Positions 1 to 10,956 are shown, numbered from the stretch's first letter. The stretch: DNA of 64,000 nt from Flagellimonas okinawensis (GCF_029194005.1 NZ_JARFVA010000007.1:1-64000); one strand, 5' to 3'. Made by a program: numbers and translations. Notes: generated from the sequence alone by a model not told the origin.

Positions 1-40
1 AGAATTTCCTAATTTCAGTACTCAATGAACTTTTTCATCG

Positions 41-114
41 TAGTCTCAGGCAGACTCGAACTGCCGACCTCTACATTATCAGTGTAGCGCTCTAACCAGC
101 TGAGCTATGAGACT
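41..114 (-). tRNA. tRNA-Ile (GAT)
   Basis: Read on the minus strand this folds as a complete 74-nt tRNA: acceptor AGTCTCA pairs with TGAGACT, the T arm is GGCAG/CTGCC around TTCGAGT, and the anticodon loop CTGATAA carries GAT. It lies just downstream of the 16S gene, the usual place for tRNA-Ile in a 16S-Ile-Ala-23S-5S operon. The 23S gene would be off the left edge. Confidence 0.95.
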
Positions 115-218
115 GTCTTGGCCTTTTATCGCCAGTATTTGTAACATATTATAAACGACAGCGCAAAACGTAACAACCACCTCGTGCAGGACCCGGACAT
201 CCGGGCGTCTCTTTCTCT

Positions 219-1746
<1,528 letters not shown>

Positions 1747-1930
1747 ATTTCCTTGAATGTCTGTCCGACACCCGAAATATCCGAGCCCTCGCATCAAAAT
1801 GGTTTGTTCTTAATTCTACGCTGTCGTTACAATATGTATATGAACTTCTTTATTCTTAAAACCGAAACATCTTCATCAACATTTATCCTCTCTCGGTTTT
1901 CACCACATTACCTCGTCGGTAAAGCGGGTG

Positions 1931-1960
1931 CAAATTTACAACTGTTTTTTAAACTGGCAA
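1931..1960 (-). promoter_or_regulatory. rRNA operon promoter, proximal
   Basis: On the minus strand: TTG (1958-1960), 19 bp, then TAAATTTG (1931-1938), followed by CACCCGC. This fits the Bacteroidota primary sigma consensus TTG-N19-TAnnTTTG. It is the nearest of three promoters of the same build upstream of the 16S gene, about 185 bp from its 5' end. Confidence 0.75.
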
Positions 1961-2056
1961 GCTTTTTTTGAAAAAAATCAAAACATTTTCTTGACCTCAA
2001 AAAACAATCATTTTACAAGAACTTTCCCTCTAAACACCTTGGTGTTTTTCGGGCTG

Positions 2057-2087
2057 CAAATGTAAAACGGTTTATTTGATTACACAA
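2057..2087 (-). promoter_or_regulatory. rRNA operon promoter, middle
   Basis: On the minus strand: TTG (2085-2087), 20 bp, then TACATTTG (2057-2064), followed by CAGCCCGAAAAAC. The discriminator is the same as in the distal promoter, which suggests a duplicated promoter unit. Confidence 0.75.
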
Positions 2088-2192
2088 TGCTTTTTTAAAT
2101 ATTTTTTTTCAGTCTTTCCAACTCGTCAAAACTGTTTGTCAATAAGCTTCTGAACTTGCCAAAAAACAAAGCCTTTGTTGTTTTTCGGGCTG

Positions 2193-2222
2193 CAAATGTA
2201 ACACCATTTCAACAATAAACAA
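2193..2222 (-). promoter_or_regulatory. rRNA operon promoter, distal
   Basis: On the minus strand: TTG (2220-2222), 19 bp, then TACATTTG (2193-2200), followed by CAGCCCGAAAAAC. Third promoter in the tandem set. The rest of the 1747-2400 gap is AT-rich leader and spacer with no gene that I can support. Confidence 0.75.
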
Positions 2223-2400
2223 GAGCATTTCCCAACATCTTGTCCAATTTGCATTCAATTGACTGAAAACAAAGCAGATAAAAATACGATTTTTTTTAAA
2301 ATTTCAAAACCACCTGTTTTTTCATTTTACTTCAACCCGGAAAAGAAGTGCATATACCTTATTCATCACAGAAAAAAAGTGTTTATATATAAGGGAAGTA

Positions 2401-2430
2401 TTGTAGCATCTATACAAGGTATTATCTTTG
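2401..2430 (+). promoter_or_regulatory. thrS promoter
   Basis: TTG (2401-2403), 19 bp, TATCTTTG (2423-2430). This fits the Bacteroidota consensus exactly, with transcription expected to start near 2436. That places the start about 27 nt before the ATG at 2463 and argues against any start further upstream. Confidence 0.75.
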
Positions 2431-2462
2431 TCCTCTCGATTATAAAAAATAGAAGTTCGAAC

Positions 2463-4403
2463 ATGATAAAGATCACACTGCCAGATGGTGCTGTAAAAGA
2501 AGTTGAAAAGGGAACCACGCCCATGGAGGTCGCTAAAAGCATTAGTGAAGGATTAGCCAGAAATGTTATTTCTGCCAAATTCAATGATACCGTTGTGGAA
2601 ACAGTAACCCCTTTGACCAGCGATGGCACCCTCACATTATATACATGGAGCAATGATGAAGGCAAGAAAGCTTTTTGGCACTCCACCTCCCACGTGGTGG
2701 CCCAGGCATTGGAAGAGCTTTATCCTGGTATTAAACTCACCATTGGTCCGGCCATTGAGAACGGCTTCTATTATGATGTTGATTTTGGAGACCGATCCAT
2801 TTCAGAAAAGGATTTTCCGCAAATCGAAAAAAAGGCACTGGAAATTGCCCGGGGCAAGCACGATTATAAAATGAGAAGTGTTTCCAAAGCCGATGCTCTT
2901 TCCTATTATAAGGAACAAGGAAACGAATATAAGGTGGAGCTGATCGAGAATCTTGAGGACGGTACCATTACCTTTTGCGACCATAGCTCGTTTACCGATC
3001 TATGCCGTGGGGGACATATTCCGAATACGGGAATAATCAAAGCGATCAAACTCTTAAGTGTTGCAGGTGCCTATTGGAGAGGTGACGAGAACAACAAACA
3101 GTTGACTCGTGTGTACGGTATTTCGTTCCCAAAACAAAAAGAGCTTACCGAGTATTTGCATCTTTTGGAGGAAGCCAAGAAAAGAGACCACAGAAAACTC
3201 GGCAAGGAACTGGAACTTTTCACTTTTTCACAAAAGGTCGGCCAAGGTCTACCGCTTTGGTTGCCCAATGGAGCTGCCTTGCGCGAACGCTTGGAACAGT
3301 TCCTGAAAAAAGCACAGAAGAAAGCGGGTTACGAAATGGTCGTTACCCCTCATATTGGTCAAAAGGAACTATATGTAACCTCTGGCCACTATGCCAAATA
3401 TGGAGAGGATAGCTTTCAACCTATCCATACACCCAAAGAGGATGAAGAATTCCTGTTGAAACCAATGAACTGTCCGCACCATTGCGAAATATACAATAGC
3501 CATCCGTTCAGTTATAAGGATTTACCCAAGCGCTATGCTGAATTCGGTACGGTTTATAGATACGAACAAAGTGGGGAATTGCACGGTCTCACCAGGGTTA
3601 GGGGATTCACACAGGATGATGCGCACATCTTCTGTACGACCGAACAATTGAACGATGAGTTCAAAAATGTGATAGACCTTACCTTATATGTTTTGAACTC
3701 GTTGGGCTTTGAAGATTTTACCGCCCAGGTTTCTGTAAGGGACCTTGAAAATCCCGACAAATATATCGGTAACACGGACGACTGGGAGAAAGCCGAGCAG
3801 GCCATCATTAGTGCTGCTGAGGAGAAAGGGCTCAACTATGTAGTGGAAAGTGGTGAAGCCGCTTTTTACGGACCCAAGTTGGACTTTATGATTAAGGATG
3901 CCCTTGGAAGAAACTGGCAGTTGGGAACCATACAGGTAGATTACAACCTGCCAAAACGTTTCGACCTTACCTATAAAGGAAGCGACAATGAACTCCACAG
4001 GCCCGTAATGATCCACCGTGCACCTTTTGGAAGCATGGAAAGATTCGTGGCCTTGTTATTAGAGCATACCGGAGGAAACTTCCCGTTATGGCTGATTCCA
4101 ACACAAGCTATCGTTCTGCCCGTCAGTGAGAAACATGAAAAATATGCCGAAAAAGTTTTGAATTCATTAGAAAATCACGAAATTCGCGCGCTCATTGATA
4201 ACAGGAACGAGACTGTAGGGAAAAAAATCCGTGAGGCGGAACTCAAAAAAATTCCTTTCATGATCATCGTGGGGGAACAAGAAGAAGAGTCCGCGACCAT
4301 TTCGGTAAGGCGCCATGGAGGGGATGATTTGGGCAGTTTGAGCGTAGATGCATTTTCAGACTTGGTAACTACTGAAATAAATAGTACCTTAAAGTCGTTC
4401 TAA
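2463..4403 (+). CDS. thrS: threonyl-tRNA synthetase
   Basis: Class II aminoacyl-tRNA synthetase that charges tRNA-Thr in the cytoplasm; 646 aa, the normal length. In order: TGS domain (about 1-62), second-additional editing domain with the HSTSH motif at 73-77, class II catalytic core with the zinc-type segment MNCPHH, motif 2 [17 protein letters not shown] and motif 3 [13 protein letters not shown], then the anticodon-binding domain (about 540-646). The ATG at 2463 was chosen because the protein from there begins as a TGS domain and a consensus promoter ends at 2430. The frame stays open upstream to a TTG at 2259, but that stretch has no family similarity and lies before the promoter. It heads the thrS-infC-rpmI-rplT operon. 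Confidence 0.97.
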   Translation: MIKITLPDGAVKEVEKGTTPMEVAKSISEGLARNVISAKFNDTVVETVTPLTSDGTLTLYTWSNDEGKKAFWHSTSHVVAQALEELYPGIKLTIGPAIENGFYYDVDFGDRSISEKDFPQIEKKALEIARGKHDYKMRSVSKADALSYYKEQGNEYKVELIENLEDGTITFCDHSSFTDLCRGGHIPNTGIIKAIKLLSVAGAYWRGDENNKQLTRVYGISFPKQKELTEYLHLLEEAKKRDHRKLGKELELFTFSQKVGQGLPLWLPNGAALRERLEQFLKKAQKKAGYEMVVTPHIGQKELYVTSGHYAKYGEDSFQPIHTPKEDEEFLLKPMNCPHHCEIYNSHPFSYKDLPKRYAEFGTVYRYEQSGELHGLTRVRGFTQDDAHIFCTTEQLNDEFKNVIDLTLYVLNSLGFEDFTAQVSVRDLENPDKYIGNTDDWEKAEQAIISAAEEKGLNYVVESGEAAFYGPKLDFMIKDALGRNWQLGTIQVDYNLPKRFDLTYKGSDNELHRPVMIHRAPFGSMERFVALLLEHTGGNFPLWLIPTQAIVLPVSEKHEKYAEKVLNSLENHEIRALIDNRNETVGKKIREAELKKIPFMIIVGEQEEESATISVRRHGGDDLGSLSVDAFSDLVTTEINSTLKSF

Positions 4404-4432
4404 AAATTAAGTTTAATTAAAAAGTTTACGTC

Positions 4433-4990
4433 ATAGCAATTAGAAGAAGATTTAGACCCCAACCCAGGAGGGAAAACAAAAACCCTCACAATATCAATGA
4501 AAAAATAAAGGCCCGGGAAGTAAGGCTTGTGGGCGATAATGTTGAAATGGGCGTTTACCCCATTTCAAAAGCTAGGGATTTAGCCAACGAACAGGAGTTG
4601 GATTTGGTGGAGATATCACCAAACGCAGAACCTCCCGTTTGTAAAATAATGGACTATAAAAAGTTCCTTTACGAACAAAAGAAGCGAGACAAGGCCATGA
4701 AGGCCAAAGCAAGTAAAGTTGTTGTGAAGGAAATCAGGTTTGGACCGCAGACGGACGATCATGATTATGAATTCAAGAAAAGACACGCAGAGAAATTCTT
4801 GAAGGATGGTGCCAAACTTAAAGCCTATGTGTTCTTTAAAGGACGATCCATCGTTTATAAAGACCAAGGTGAAATATTACTGCTCAGATTGGCCCAAGAA
4901 CTAGAAGATCTTGGTAAGGTGGAGCAAATGCCCAAATTGGAGGGCAAGCGTATGACCATGTTCATCGCACCAAAAACGAGTAAAAAATAA
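4433..4990 (+). CDS. infC: translation initiation factor IF-3 with non-AUG start
   Basis: IF-3 binds the 30S subunit, polices start-codon choice and blocks premature 50S joining. The N-terminal domain ([15 protein letters not shown], then [20 protein letters not shown]) and the C-terminal domain ([18 protein letters not shown] to the end) are complete. An ATG at 4529 would remove about 30 conserved residues. Reading back in frame, the ORF opens after a stop at 4418-4420 and holds no ATG, GTG or TTG before the conserved region. The only reasonable starts are ATA at 4433 (reading M-A-I-R-R-R) or ATT at 4439. Rare start codons are a known trait of infC, where IF-3 represses its own translation. 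I prefer 4433 (185 aa), but the choice between the two is open. It follows thrS by about 30 nt and is probably cotranscribed. Confidence 0.9.
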   Translation: MAIRRRFRPQPRRENKNPHNINEKIKAREVRLVGDNVEMGVYPISKARDLANEQELDLVEISPNAEPPVCKIMDYKKFLYEQKKRDKAMKAKASKVVVKEIRFGPQTDDHDYEFKKRHAEKFLKDGAKLKAYVFFKGRSIVYKDQGEILLLRLAQELEDLGKVEQMPKLEGKRMTMFIAPKTSKK

Positions 4991-5036
4991 AACCGGACAC
5001 AGTCCGGAACAATAAGCGGAGTTAAATACTAGGAAA

Positions 5037-5234
5037 ATGCCTAAGATGAAAACAAAATCCAGTGCCAAGAAGCGTTTTAAGCTGACAGGAACTGGTAAAA
5101 TCAAGAGAAAGCACGCTTTTAAGAGTCACATTTTGACTAAAAAATCGAAAAAGCGCAAGCTGAAGTTGACCCACTCTACCTTGGTTCACCAAGCGGACGA
5201 GGACAACATCAAAGAACAATTACGTTTAAAATAA
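5037..5234 (+). CDS. rpmI: 50S ribosomal protein L35
   Basis: Small basic protein of 65 aa with the typical start [20 protein letters not shown] and the lysine/arginine-rich core [11 protein letters not shown]. It is a component of the large ribosomal subunit. It sits between infC and rplT, the conserved order of this operon across bacteria. The length is normal. Confidence 0.97.
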   Translation: MPKMKTKSSAKKRFKLTGTGKIKRKHAFKSHILTKKSKKRKLKLTHSTLVHQADEDNIKEQLRLK

Positions 5235-5326
5235 TTGTTCGACAGGTACATTATTTATTAACCATGGAGTCGGGCCCTTCAAAGTTCCCAATAACTGGGA
5301 CGCCTGCTACAAAAAAATGACACATT

Positions 5327-5671
5327 ATGCCAAGATCAGTAAATTCAGTTGCTTCAAGAGCTAGAAGAAAAAAAGTGATGAAGCAAGCCAAAGGTTACTT
5401 TGGAAGACGTAAAAACGTTTGGACAGTAGCCAAAAATGCGGTAGAAAAAGCAATGCTTTATGCTTACCGTGACAGAAGAAACAAAAAGCGTACTTTCCGT
5501 TCCCTATGGATTACCCGTATCAACGCGGGTGCCAGAATGCACGGAATGTCTTACTCTCAATTTATGGGCAAGGTAAAAGCCAATGGTATCGAACTTAACA
5601 GAAAAGTTCTTGCCGATTTGGCCATGAACCACCCAGATGCTTTCAAAGCAATTGTTGAGAAAGTAAAATAA
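5327..5671 (+). CDS. rplT: 50S ribosomal protein L20
   Basis: 114 aa. L20 is an early-assembly protein of the large subunit that binds 23S rRNA, and in several bacteria also represses this operon. The basic N-terminal extension ([20 protein letters not shown]) and the globular domain with [18 protein letters not shown] and [13 protein letters not shown] are complete. It is the last gene of the operon, and a clear intrinsic terminator follows 31 bp after the stop. Confidence 0.97.
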   Translation: MPRSVNSVASRARRKKVMKQAKGYFGRRKNVWTVAKNAVEKAMLYAYRDRRNKKRTFRSLWITRINAGARMHGMSYSQFMGKVKANGIELNRKVLADLAMNHPDAFKAIVEKVK

Positions 5672-5702
5672 AAAGCTAATATAAACTTACCCCGCTTATT
5701 TA

Positions 5703-5735
5703 GATCCCGCCTTGTGCGGGATCTTTTGTTTTTAG
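5703..5735 (+). terminator. terminator of the thrS-rplT operon
   Basis: Perfect 8-bp stem GATCCCGC / GCGGGATC (5703-5710 and 5716-5723) with a 5-nt loop, followed by TTTTGTTTTT. Confidence 0.9.
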
Positions 5736-5772
5736 TACCCCCATCGGGGATAAAGCATCTAATGCCACACTC

Positions 5773-6195
5773 CTATAGACCATAGGCGGTCAACACCAAT
5801 GTCCTTCCCGAGGCATGGTTTCTATGCTCGCACAAATAAATCCCTTGCCAAATTCCCATATTAAGTCGGCCTTTTGTTATGGGAACCTGAACAGAGGCCC
5901 CCATCAATGAAGCTTTGATATGTGCAGGCATATCGTCGGGACCCTCATAATTGTGCACATAGTAGGGTCTGTTTTCGGGGACCATTTCGTTGATATGGCT
6001 TTCGAAATCCGTCCTTACCGTTGGATCGGCGTTCTCATTGATTGTAAGACTGGCCGAGGTATGTTTTATAAAAACCTGCAGGAAACCCTTATCTATCTCA
6101 CTTAGTTCCGGTATGGCATCCATTACCGTTTCAGTGATCAAATGAAAACCTCTGGAATACGGTCGCAGGCGTATTTCTGTCTGATAAAAATTCAT
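5773..6195 (-). CDS. YjbQ / UPF0047 family protein
   Basis: 140 aa, a full-length member of the secondary thiamine-phosphate synthase enzyme family (YjbQ). The family signature is visible: FIKHTSASLTINENADPTVRTD, with conserved His/Asn, and the C-terminal MGIWQGIYLCEHRNH. In other bacteria such proteins have weak thiamine phosphate synthase activity, but the in vivo role is not settled. The ATG at 6195 gives the standard N-terminus MNFYQTEIRL. The stop-bounded frame extends further upstream, but without family similarity. It is a single gene, convergent with the rplT operon. Confidence 0.85.
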   Translation of the reverse strand: MNFYQTEIRLRPYSRGFHLITETVMDAIPELSEIDKGFLQVFIKHTSASLTINENADPTVRTDFESHINEMVPENRPYYVHNYEGPDDMPAHIKASLMGASVQVPITKGRLNMGIWQGIYLCEHRNHASGRTLVLTAYGL

Positions 6196-6293
6196 GTAAT
6201 AAAACCTTCTTTCCCCGAAATTAATATAAAGTTTACCAAAACAGCAGGCCAGTTCCATGAATAACAAATAACTTTACAGCTTAATTTATTGGA

Positions 6294-7085
6294 ATGGACC
6301 TTTCACAAATCAAAATGGTGGTGACCGACATGGATGGAACACTTTTAAATTCCAAACACGAGGTGAGTCCACGTTTTTTTGAAATCTTCGAAGAACTCAA
6401 AAAGAAAAACATCGCCTTTGTGGCGGCAAGTGGAAGACAGTACCATAGCATGGTGGATAAACTGGACTCCATCAAAAATGAAATTCTTGTGATCGCCGAA
6501 AACGGGGCTCTGATCAAAAAGCAGGGAAAAACCCTATTGACCACTCCTATCGGGAAAACCGAAGTCGACAGAATCCTGGACACCGTTCGGCCTTTACCAA
6601 ATGTACATCCCGTACTTTGTTGCCAGAACAACGCATTTGTAGGGGGCGATAGCAATGAATTTTTGGAGATGCTACAGGAATATTATTCCGAGTTCCATAT
6701 TGTGGATGATCAAAAGGAGGTGGATGAAGAGGTGTTAAAGATCGCCATCTATCATTTTGAAAATTCCGAAAAGCACATTTATCCCAATGTAAAACATTTG
6801 GAAGGGGACCTAAAAGTAAAAGTCTCCGGTGCCAATTGGGTGGATGTTTCCGATATGGATGCACACAAAGGATACGCCTTAAAAAAGGTAATGGACCAAT
6901 ATAATGTGGCCTCCAATGAAATCATGGTCTTCGGGGATTACAACAATGATCTGGAAATGTTGGAGCTTTCCGACTACAGTTTTGCCATGGCCAATGCACA
7001 TCCCAATGTGCTGAAGACCGCCAAATACACCACCTCCAGCAACGACGATTTTGGTGTGGAGCGCATATTGGAAAAACTGCTCTAA
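6294..7085 (+). CDS. Cof-type HAD-IIB hydrolase
   Basis: 263 aa cytoplasmic phosphatase of the haloacid dehalogenase superfamily, Cof/YbjI type. HAD motif I is VTDMDGTLLNSK (Asp nucleophile near residue 12), motif II is AASGRQ, and motif IV is FGDYNNDLEML near the C-terminus. A cap domain of the IIB type lies between motifs II and III. Members usually dephosphorylate sugar phosphates or pyridoxal phosphate, and the substrate cannot be told from sequence. It is transcribed divergently from the YjbQ gene with a gap of about 98 bp. Confidence 0.9.
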   Translation: MDLSQIKMVVTDMDGTLLNSKHEVSPRFFEIFEELKKKNIAFVAASGRQYHSMVDKLDSIKNEILVIAENGALIKKQGKTLLTTPIGKTEVDRILDTVRPLPNVHPVLCCQNNAFVGGDSNEFLEMLQEYYSEFHIVDDQKEVDEEVLKIAIYHFENSEKHIYPNVKHLEGDLKVKVSGANWVDVSDMDAHKGYALKKVMDQYNVASNEIMVFGDYNNDLEMLELSDYSFAMANAHPNVLKTAKYTTSSNDDFGVERILEKLL

Positions 7086-7176
7086 CAACCCAAGCAGCGC
7101 CTTACCCTGCTCACGCTAAGTGATTTGCTATTATAAAATTTGTACCTTAAGGGACGAACTATAAAGCAACACCACT

Positions 7177-8064
7177 ATGGCACCCTTAAAAAAAGATGAC
7201 ATTAAACAAGAGGTCTTTGACCTGTACGATAAATATGCCCACAACCAGATAGACCGTAGGGAGTTCATGGAAAAACTTTCCATGTACGCCGTTGGAGGTA
7301 TTACCATGGCTTCGTTGATGAGCTTTATAATGCCCAATTATAAGGACACCCTTACCGTATCACCCAACGACCCGGAACTGGATTCCAAATTCATCACTTA
7401 CAATTCACCAAATGGTGGTGGTGAGATCAAAGGATTGCTATCCAAGCCTAAAGACCATAACGGAAAAATGGGAGGTGTCGTTGTGGTACACGAAAACCGT
7501 GGCCTCAATCCTTACATTGAGGATGTTGGCCGCAGAGCTGCAAAAGCAGGCTTTATTTCCTTGGCCCCGGATGCCCTCACACCACTTGGAGGGTACCCCG
7601 GAAACGATGATGAGGGCCGAACGCTACAACGACAACGAGATCGCAACGAAATGTTGGAAGATTTTATAGCCGCCTATAACTATCTCAAAAACCATGAGGA
7701 TTGTAATGGAAAAGTAGGTGTGGTGGGGTTTTGTTTTGGCGGTTGGATATCCAACATGATGGCCGTAAAAGTTCCTGATTTGGCAGCGGCCGTACCATTT
7801 TACGGAAGCCAACCTTCGGATGAGGAGGTAGCACAGATCAACGCACCCCTATTGATTCATTATGCTGGTTTGGATGAACGGGTAAACGCCGGTTGGGAGG
7901 ATTACGAGGCTAAATTAAAAGAGCTCGACAAGGATTATGAGGTTCATTTCTACCCCGAGGTCAACCATGGGTTCCATAACAATACCACACCTCGTTTTGA
8001 CGAAGCCTCGGCCGACTTGGCCTGGAAAAGAACCGTTGAGTTCTTTAAAAATCATTTGAGTTAG
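7177..8064 (+). CDS. dienelactone hydrolase family protein
   Basis: 295 aa alpha/beta hydrolase. The catalytic triad is visible as Cys186 (VGFCFGG), Asp233 (AGLDERV) and His264 (NHGFHN), the dienelactone hydrolase pattern with Cys in the nucleophile elbow. The N-terminus contains DRREFMEKL followed by a hydrophobic run (about 26-52), which resembles a twin-arginine signal, so the enzyme may be exported folded. Family members hydrolyse dienelactones or related esters; the substrate is unknown. Its end overlaps the convergent neighbour by 4 bp. Confidence 0.85.
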   Translation: MAPLKKDDIKQEVFDLYDKYAHNQIDRREFMEKLSMYAVGGITMASLMSFIMPNYKDTLTVSPNDPELDSKFITYNSPNGGGEIKGLLSKPKDHNGKMGGVVVVHENRGLNPYIEDVGRRAAKAGFISLAPDALTPLGGYPGNDDEGRTLQRQRDRNEMLEDFIAAYNYLKNHEDCNGKVGVVGFCFGGWISNMMAVKVPDLAAAVPFYGSQPSDEEVAQINAPLLIHYAGLDERVNAGWEDYEAKLKELDKDYEVHFYPEVNHGFHNNTTPRFDEASADLAWKRTVEFFKNHLS

Positions 8065-9371
8065 GTCTTCTGCTTCTTTTTACGGGCAGCAGGGAACAAC
8101 ACATTGTTTAAGATCAATCGATAGCCTGGCGAAGTGGGGTGAAGCTCCAGTTCCGTTTTGGGGTCCCCTACCCTATGCTGATAATCCTCAGGGTCATGTC
8201 CACCATAAAAAGTAAAAAAACCCTTCCCTTTTATGCCATGGATATATCTAGCCTCCCCATTGATCTTGTTCTCTCCCAATACCATCACGGTCGGTTTTAC
8301 CTGTGCCCTGGTATAAGCGGTTGTCTGCCCCATAAATCCCTTGACCAGACTTGTATGGTTTTGAGTCAACATGGTCGGAACCGGGTCCCATTTGGCAGAA
8401 AACTCCATCAATGAAAAATAGTCCGACTCTTTGGGCACATTAGCCCTTTTGTTGGTCATATCTATCGATGAGAATTCATAGCGAAGGGGATTGCGTTCCA
8501 GGGTAAAATTGGTAAAGGCGAATGTATTGCTAAAATCTAATTTGGACTGGTAGTTCGCGTCCGATGGGTCGCCATCGAACATGGGTTCGCAGATATCCAC
8601 ATTTTCGGCCGCCAGGGCAATATCAAAACTATCGGTAGCGGAACACATGGCAAACATGAACCCACCACCAATCACGTAATTTCTAATTTTAAGGGCTACG
8701 GCCAACTTCTCCTCGGACACCTTAGCGTATCCAAGACTTTGGGCCAGCTCTTCAGCTTTCGCCTTATCCTCGATATACCAGGGAGCCGCACGGTAATGTC
8801 CATAAAAACGTCCATATTGGCCTGTAAAATCCTCGTGGTGCAAGTGCAACCAATCGTAAAGGGCCAGTTTATCGCCCAGTACTTCCGTATCATAAATGGT
8901 GGTGTAGGGAATCTCTGCGTAGGTAAGCACCATGGTAACGGCATCGTCCCAAGGTTGGTTACCCTTGGGGGAGTAGACCGCTATCTTAGGAGCTTTTTCC
9001 AAAATTACGGCATCCTGGTTCTGCGAGGGACTGCTTATTTCATCCAAAATCTGATTGGCCTGTCCATCAGAAAGTACTTCAAAAGAAACCCCTCTTATTT
9101 GGCATTCTTTACGTATGGCATCACCATCGGGCAATAAAAAGGAGCCGCCCCTGTAATTGAGCAACCATTGTACCTTTTGTTGTTTGGACAATACCCAATA
9201 AGTAATCCCATATGCCTTTAAATGATTTTTCTGCCCCTCATCATCCATGGGAACCAGGATAACGGAGGCGGATGTTTTAATAAAAAAAAACAATAGAAAA
9301 ATGAAGGTGAGATTTCTCGCTTTTGCTCGAAATGGCACTTTAGAAAGTGGATTTTTAAAATGGCACGTCAT
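8061..9371 (-). CDS. exported protein of the Bacteroidota asparagine synthetase B-like family
   Basis: About 436 aa. The protein has an N-terminal hydrophobic segment (LTFIFLLFFFI) that ends before the conserved start VILVPMDDEGQKNHLKAYG. Genomes of this group usually label such proteins asparagine synthetase B, but I see no N-terminal Cys nucleophile of the glutamine amidotransferase domain and no clear ATP-pyrophosphatase motif, so the enzyme name should not be taken as a function. The C-terminus HGIKGKGFFTFYGGHDPEDYQHRVGD suggests a catalytic-like fold. The start is uncertain: ATG 9371 overlaps the 3' end of dnaB by 17 nt, and the first 20 residues are the translation of a genomic palindromic repeat (see 9309-9338). 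It is probably cotranscribed with dnaB. Confidence 0.65.
   Translation of the reverse strand: MTCHFKNPLSKVPFRAKARNLTFIFLLFFFIKTSASVILVPMDDEGQKNHLKAYGITYWVLSKQQKVQWLLNYRGGSFLLPDGDAIRKECQIRGVSFEVLSDGQANQILDEISSPSQNQDAVILEKAPKIAVYSPKGNQPWDDAVTMVLTYAEIPYTTIYDTEVLGDKLALYDWLHLHHEDFTGQYGRFYGHYRAAPWYIEDKAKAEELAQSLGYAKVSEEKLAVALKIRNYVIGGGFMFAMCSATDSFDIALAAENVDICEPMFDGDPSDANYQSKLDFSNTFAFTNFTLERNPLRYEFSSIDMTNKRANVPKESDYFSLMEFSAKWDPVPTMLTQNHTSLVKGFMGQTTAYTRAQVKPTVMVLGENKINGEARYIHGIKGKGFFTFYGGHDPEDYQHRVGDPKTELELHPTSPGYRLILNNVLFPAARKKKQKT
9309..9338. repeat. palindromic repeat of the flavobacterial ATTTCGAGC type
   Basis: The complement contains CATTTCGAGC-AAAA-GCGAGAAATCTC, an imperfect palindrome that I recognise as a dispersed element in flavobacterial genomes. 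Here it overlaps the predicted N-terminus of the neighbouring protein, supplying the residues KVPFRAKARNLTF. Confidence 0.45.
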
Positions 9372-10902
9372 TATCATCTGGGTCATCATCACTGTTCATT
9401 GCGCTACCAAAAGCGTCGTCCGCACTCGGAAGATTTGGTGTCGCAAAGGGGTTGTCTTCGTCCGCATTCATCTTCGATTGGAATTCGAATGGGGAGTCAA
9501 AGTCATCCAAGTTATCAAATTTACCCAGAGCGCCCACAAATTTTAACCTAATATTTTCTAAACCACCATTACGGTGCTTGGCCACAATAAACTCAGCTTG
9601 ACCTTGGGTAGGCGTGCGCTCCTCGTCGTCCCACTCGTCAATTTTGTAGTATTCTGGTCGATAAATAAATGATACGATATCCGCATCTTGCTCAATTGCC
9701 CCGGATTCCCTCAAATCCGAAAGTATGGGTCGCTTACTGCCACCACGGGTCTCCACGGCCCTTGACAACTGTGAAAGTGCTATCACGGGTACGTCCAATT
9801 CCTTCGCCAAAGCTTTAAGGTTTCGGGAAATCGTAGAAATCTCCTGTTCACGATTACCTCCTTTTTGACTACCTCCAGCCGTCATCAATTGCAGGTAATC
9901 AATAATAATGAGTCTAATGCCGTGCTGGGATGCCAATCGTCTTGCCTTGGCACGAAGGTCAAAAATGGAAAGAGAAGGAGTATCGTCAATGAACAATGGG
10001 GCCTTTTCCAAGGTCTTCACCTTTACGTTCAACTGTTCCCATTCATGTTTCTCCAACTTTCCTGTCCTTAACTTTTCTGAGGAAAGGCCAGTTTCCGAAG
10101 AGATCAAACGTGTGATCAATTGTACAGATGACATCTCCAAAGAGAAAAATGCTACAGGAATTTCCGAATTAACGGCTATATTTCGTGCCATGGAAAGCGT
10201 CAAGGCTGTTTTACCCATACCTGGACGTGCGGCTACAATGATCAGATCACTGGGCTGCCATCCAGAGGTAAGCTTGTCCAACTTATCAAAACCTGATGGA
10301 ATTCCACTCAAACCTTCCTTGTTGGAAATCTCTTCGATCCTCTTTTTAGCTTGAATCACCAAATTTTGGGCGGTTTCCGCGGAACGTTTTAAATTTCCTT
10401 GGGTCACTTCGTACAACTTTGCTTCCGCATTGTCCAAAAGGTCGAATACATCCGTTGCATCGCTATAGGCTTCCTCGATTATATCGTTGGATATTTTGAT
10501 TAGGCTCCGCTGAATATATTTCTGAAGGATGATTCTTGCGTGGAACTCAATGTGGGCAGAAGAAGCTACCTTTTGGGTGAGTTTGATCAAATAAAAATCA
10601 CCTCCTACGGCTTCCAGCTTGCCATCCTTCTTCAATTGGGAAGAAACCGTTAATAAATCCACCGGTTCGGATGATTCGAACAATTTAAAGATGGCCTCGT
10701 ATATGTACTTGTGTGAATCCTTGTAAAAAACATCAGGATGCAAAATGTCGATTACCTCATCGACACCTTTTTTGTCAATCATCATAGCCCCAAGCACAAC
10801 TTCTTCTAAATCAACAGCTTGAGGTGGTATTTTACCTTTCTCAAGATTGATAAGGGCAGATTTGTCCACTCTATGTCCTATGATGGGGCTAGGTTTTTCC
10901 AT
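9355..10902 (-). CDS. dnaB: replicative DNA helicase
   Basis: 515 aa hexameric 5'-3' helicase of the chromosomal replication fork. The N-terminal domain (about 28-130) contains QAVDLEEVVLGAMM. The RecA-like C-terminal domain has Walker A ARPGMGKT at 225-232, Walker B LIIIDYLQLM, and the DnaB motif with SQLSRAVETRGGSKRPILSDL. The acidic tail ends DDNDVPF. No intein is visible and the length is normal for Bacteroidota. The start is ATG 10902. The upstream gap to accA contains DnaA-box-like repeats. Confidence 0.97.
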   Translation of the reverse strand: MEKPSPIIGHRVDKSALINLEKGKIPPQAVDLEEVVLGAMMIDKKGVDEVIDILHPDVFYKDSHKYIYEAIFKLFESSEPVDLLTVSSQLKKDGKLEAVGGDFYLIKLTQKVASSAHIEFHARIILQKYIQRSLIKISNDIIEEAYSDATDVFDLLDNAEAKLYEVTQGNLKRSAETAQNLVIQAKKRIEEISNKEGLSGIPSGFDKLDKLTSGWQPSDLIIVAARPGMGKTALTLSMARNIAVNSEIPVAFFSLEMSSVQLITRLISSETGLSSEKLRTGKLEKHEWEQLNVKVKTLEKAPLFIDDTPSLSIFDLRAKARRLASQHGIRLIIIDYLQLMTAGGSQKGGNREQEISTISRNLKALAKELDVPVIALSQLSRAVETRGGSKRPILSDLRESGAIEQDADIVSFIYRPEYYKIDEWDDEERTPTQGQAEFIVAKHRNGGLENIRLKFVGALGKFDNLDDFDSPFEFQSKMNADEDNPFATPNLPSADDAFGSAMNSDDDPDDNDVPF

Positions 10903-10956
10903 GAATACGAAAGTAGCTAATTAACCTTTAGTTAACTTTAATTTAGATAGGTGCGA

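Noticed and set aside
2259..2462. N-terminal extension of threonyl-tRNA synthetase by 68 codons from a TTG
   Set aside because: A consensus promoter ends at 2430, after this start, and the extension has no family similarity; ATG 2463 begins the TGS domain.
8061..9371. True asparagine synthetase
   Set aside because: Neither the amidotransferase Cys at the N-terminus nor a clear synthetase ATP site is visible, although the family carries that name in databases.
9247..9551. Plus-strand frames over the end of dnaB
   Set aside because: They are antisense to dnaB and its neighbour and have no family similarity.
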